From positions 124,001-188,000 of the forward strand of contig NZ_RJJT01000012.1 of assembly GCF_003938655.1 (NCBI RefSeq): a stretch of DNA of 64,000 bases, written 5' to 3'. This stretch comes from Rhizobium pisi. GTDB taxonomy: Bacteria; Pseudomonadota; Alphaproteobacteria; Rhizobiales; Rhizobiaceae. The number at the start of each line of letters is the position of its first letter. Position 1 is the stretch's first letter. A program made the position numbers and the translations under genes. A model generated the notes under the pieces. The model had not been told where the DNA came from. It saw only the letters and a program-made list of their open reading frames with translations, and did not search any database. Of the stretch, positions 61,920 to 64,000 are shown one piece after another.

Positions 61920-62786
61920 CGATCATCTCCTTTACAGCCGAACCCTTTTCGGCCGGGCGAGATACTCTGTCAACAGGGGCTTGCGCGGGCCTTTGCTTTG
62001 GTTTGCGTGTACGCGGACCATTGGGTCGTTGGCACCGATCTGCATCGCGCGTCAAAGGATTACCCTAAAGCTATGAAACCTGATGTTTGTCTGTTTGTAC
62101 GGCGCACAAGGAAATACTGCGCTCTACTCTTGCGGGGGGCGCCTCTTCTGGAGCCGGAAAGCACGAACATGCCATGCGACGATGCAGAATGCCATCGATA
62201 ATTGGCAGTGACGGGCAACTATGACATCGAAATGTCATATAGGGGGTTCTACGGATTTCTTCAGCCAGCCTTGATCGCAGCTTGTATATCCCTTTCCACG
62301 TCCTCCATCTCCGCCGCGACGAGATCGCGTTCGATGTCGTCGAGTTCATTTCGCTTAAGAGCAAGCGAAGGCGAATGTCTCTCCAAGGTGCGGCCGGTAG
62401 GACACCGGCGGCCGTTCGGAATCCTCCAATCGATTGCGGTAGCTCCAGCGTTCAGCTTCCATGGTCGACAGGGCATGCCACGGCGCCATTGGGCGTCTCG
62501 GTATCCTTCAAAATTGACAACCGCCCCGGTCGTTGCCGACCGAAAGTGCGTACCTCGTCGTACGCGCTTGGTTGTGGCGGTTCGTGACGGCTGGCGACAC
62601 CTTGGAAGATCTTGCGAGTTTCGGGACGACAAGTCATGGCTTTCTCCTGAGGTTCTGGCCCGAAAGCCTTGCCTCGAGACATTTTGATCACCCCATCGGC
62701 ACGTCCGGGTCAGGAGGCGACGCCAACGGGCAAAGCCTTGCCCTTGACGCGGCGAATTCCCATGCAGCGGGCCAGCCTTCAGCTCT
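61920..62786. other. Sparse region between SyrB-like and TOPRIM genes
   Basis: About 870 bases. Two leftward short frames have weak coding character: 62452-62691 (start MSRGKAFGPEPQ) and 62261-62476 (listed separately). Neither is supported by a strong ribosome site. The rest shows nothing. Confidence 0.35.
62261..62476 (-). CDS. Possible small hypothetical protein
   Basis: A 71-residue frame with ATG at 62476. Its C-terminal half (LALKRNELDDIERDLVAAEMEDVERDIQAAIKAG, by key segments LKRNELDDIE and EMEDVERDI) is a plausible charged helix. The N-terminal half is cysteine/arginine-rich and less convincing. It may be the remnant of a longer gene. Confidence 0.3.
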   Translation of the reverse strand: MPCRPWKLNAGATAIDWRIPNGRRCPTGRTLERHSPSLALKRNELDDIERDLVAAEMEDVERDIQAAIKAG

Positions 62787-63680
62787 CTACCTTGTCCGTC
62801 TCTGCTGAAGATCCTCGTTCCAGTCTCCGGCGTTCGGGCGAAGCCGCTGGAAACCGCAGTCCAGGCTCGACGCGATCTGTCGCAACCTATCGGCATAGGC
62901 CTCGCCCTGGCTATTGCTGTCGGTCGCAGCCACAACGAGATCGAGGTCACCGGCGAGCAACGTCACGGCACTCTCGGTTGCCGGCGACCAGCCGCCCGCC
63001 GTACTGGCATAGAGCGTATCGTCGCGGCGACCCTCGAGTGCCGATAGGCTAAGTGCGTCAATGGCGGCTTCGGTGACGCAAAGCCGGCCGCCGACCGAGT
63101 TTCCGAAGCGAAAGAGCGTCTTGGCGCCCCCGGTCGAAAATCCGCGCCACACGGGTCCCCTCTCCTCCCAGCCGGAGATCCTGCCGTCATTGTCCTGATG
63201 GGCGAACCAGGCGCTGCCGGAAGGTCCCTGCCTGATGAGGCTGCCGTCGATCGCGTGTTGCAGCACACGGCGCGGAATGGCGCGTATGCGGAACAGGTAG
63301 TCGTGCGCACGCGCGCCTTGGCACAACAGCGGGCGGGCCGCCCATCGTGTGGAGATGTCGGCGGCCATTCTGCGCGACGTGCGCGCCCGCCATGTCGGGT
63401 GCAATGGCTGAACGCCGGCCAAGGCTTCGACTGCCGCCAGCGTTGCCTGAAAATTTCCGGGCTGAAGCAAGCCAATCAGTGCAAAGATGTCTCCCTTTCG
63501 GTCCGACAGCGGATCAAACCAACCCCTCCCCTCGTGGGTGACGATGATGATCTCACCGCGGCGTCGGAATTTGACGGCGCGGCGCGTGCTCTCCTTCAGA
63601 TCGATTGCAAAACCAGCCTGCTCCAGGGCAACGGCGCAGGAGACTTGCTCGCGCAGCCGCTCGATATCTTCTCTTTGCAT
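62787..63680 (-). CDS. DUF3991/TOPRIM-domain protein
   Basis: A 297-residue protein. The N-terminal part (KESTRRAVKFRRRGEIIIVTHEGRGWFDPLSDRKGDIFALI) is the DUF3991-like primase-associated region. The TOPRIM fold shows CVTEAAIDALSL (glutamate) and LVVAATDSNSQGEAYADRL (aspartate; the second metal residue is N instead of D). TOPRIM/DUF3991 proteins are common on rhizobial conjugative plasmids and probably act in DNA synthesis in the recipient. Start ATG at 63680 (MQREDIERLREQV) is preferred over the extension to 63725. Confidence 0.75.
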   Translation of the reverse strand: MQREDIERLREQVSCAVALEQAGFAIDLKESTRRAVKFRRRGEIIIVTHEGRGWFDPLSDRKGDIFALIGLLQPGNFQATLAAVEALAGVQPLHPTWRARTSRRMAADISTRWAARPLLCQGARAHDYLFRIRAIPRRVLQHAIDGSLIRQGPSGSAWFAHQDNDGRISGWEERGPVWRGFSTGGAKTLFRFGNSVGGRLCVTEAAIDALSLSALEGRRDDTLYASTAGGWSPATESAVTLLAGDLDLVVAATDSNSQGEAYADRLRQIASSLDCGFQRLRPNAGDWNEDLQQRRTR

Positions 63681-63828
63681 GTCCAATGTCCTTTCCGCCC
63701 TCCTGATTGTCAGGGCAACCCCCACCAGCCGCGAAGACCGGCGACTGCAAGGGCGCGATTTGAGGATGAGCAGCGATGAGATAATGTGCGCGGCGAAGCT
63801 TCCCTTGCGGCCGACGGGGCGCGAGCGG

Positions 63829-63936
63829 CAAAATCGACGGTGCGACCTGGCGGATTTCAGTTGCGGTTAGAGCGCGGCCGGTTCGAAACGGGTGGTAAGG
63901 GTGTAAACGCTCATACGAAAAGCTCCGCAACGACAT
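63829..63936 (-). pseudogene. Truncated DUF932-like gene start
   Basis: ATG at 63936 begins MSLRSFSYERLHPYHPFRTG, then RALTATEIRQVAPSI. This is the usual N-terminus of plasmid DUF932 proteins (APS-I/V-F-A). After APSI the sequence loses its similarity and no HSSRS-type continuation is found in any frame. Only ~35 codons survive, directly upstream of the TOPRIM gene. Confidence 0.5.
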
Positions 63937-64000
63937 CGGTAGCGTAAGCGTGTTCTCCCTTGCGTTCGTAGCTGGCCAAGTCCGCCTATTTAGGCCAACT

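Noticed and set aside
61300..62201. Rightward frames over the SyrB-like gene
   Set aside because: Serine/alanine-rich shadows of the low-complexity SyrB-like gene; no ribosome site.
1..64000. CRISPR arrays, tRNA/rRNA genes, insertion sequences
   Set aside because: No regularly spaced repeats, no tRNA cloverleaf or rRNA sequence, and no transposase reading frame were recognised on either strand.

Overview
The window reads as part of an accessory replicon (large plasmid or plasmid-derived island) of a rhizobium (Rhizobium/Agrobacterium-type alphaproteobacterium). It is GC-rich. It carries a complete VirB/VirD4-type conjugation apparatus, VirC1/VirC2-like genes, a MobC/relaxase pair and several families typical of rhizobial plasmids: DUF736, DUF1173, ArdC, SyrB-like proteins, and DUF3991/TOPRIM and DUF932 proteins. 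No replication (repABC) genes, tRNA, rRNA, CRISPR array or transposase were seen. All names come from reading the sequence; no database was searched.

Layout. (1) 0.2-5.8 kb: a three-gene NMT1/TauT-type ABC importer, then a decayed TctD/TctE-like two-component pair, a decayed PAP2 phosphatase with a small membrane protein, and an intact secreted acid phosphatase. (2) 6.2-17 kb: a defence-like block with a Septu-like pair (PtuA ATPase and PtuB HNH), a type II restriction-modification pair, an unknown membrane protein, a periplasmic vanin/biotinidase-like hydrolase lacking the usual catalytic lysine, a frameshifted gene with a HEPN-like motif, and a two-helix K+-channel-like protein with a large extracytoplasmic insert. 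(3) 17-18.4 kb: relics of YCII, ScpB and Phd genes. (4) 18.5-23.3 kb: a LysR regulator divergent from an amino-acid-type ABC importer (two permeases and a binding protein, no ATPase) plus a CapA-like phosphoesterase; ATAAG-N5-CTTAT palindromes lie between. (5) 23.4-25.2 kb: a duplicated divergent pair of XRE regulators, one copy broken. (6) 25.1-30 kb: an AraC regulator, MFS exporter, 468-residue unknown protein and SAM methyltransferase, possibly a small-molecule locus.

(7) 30-54.5 kb: the conjugation module. A leftward operon encodes three SNase-fold exported proteins and a TrbM-like protein. The rightward operon is virB1-B2-B3-B4-(second transglycosylase)-B5-B7-B6-B8-B9-B10-B11-virD4. It is followed by a fused AbiEi-HipA gene with two operator palindromes. 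The MobC/relaxase genes run leftward and virC1/virC2-like genes plus a DUF1173 gene run rightward. Between them lies an oriT candidate with a TATCCTGCCA core, like IncP nic sites and T-DNA borders. The parts fit one DNA-export pathway: MobC/relaxase nick oriT, VirC-like proteins may organise the relaxosome, VirD4 couples it, and VirB1-B11 form the channel.

(8) 54.5-64 kb: plasmid housekeeping and establishment genes: WGR, HU-like, DUF736, a Phd/PemK-like toxin-antitoxin pair, ArdC antirestriction, three SyrB-like proteins sharing a C-terminal coiled coil, a TOPRIM protein and a truncated DUF932 gene.
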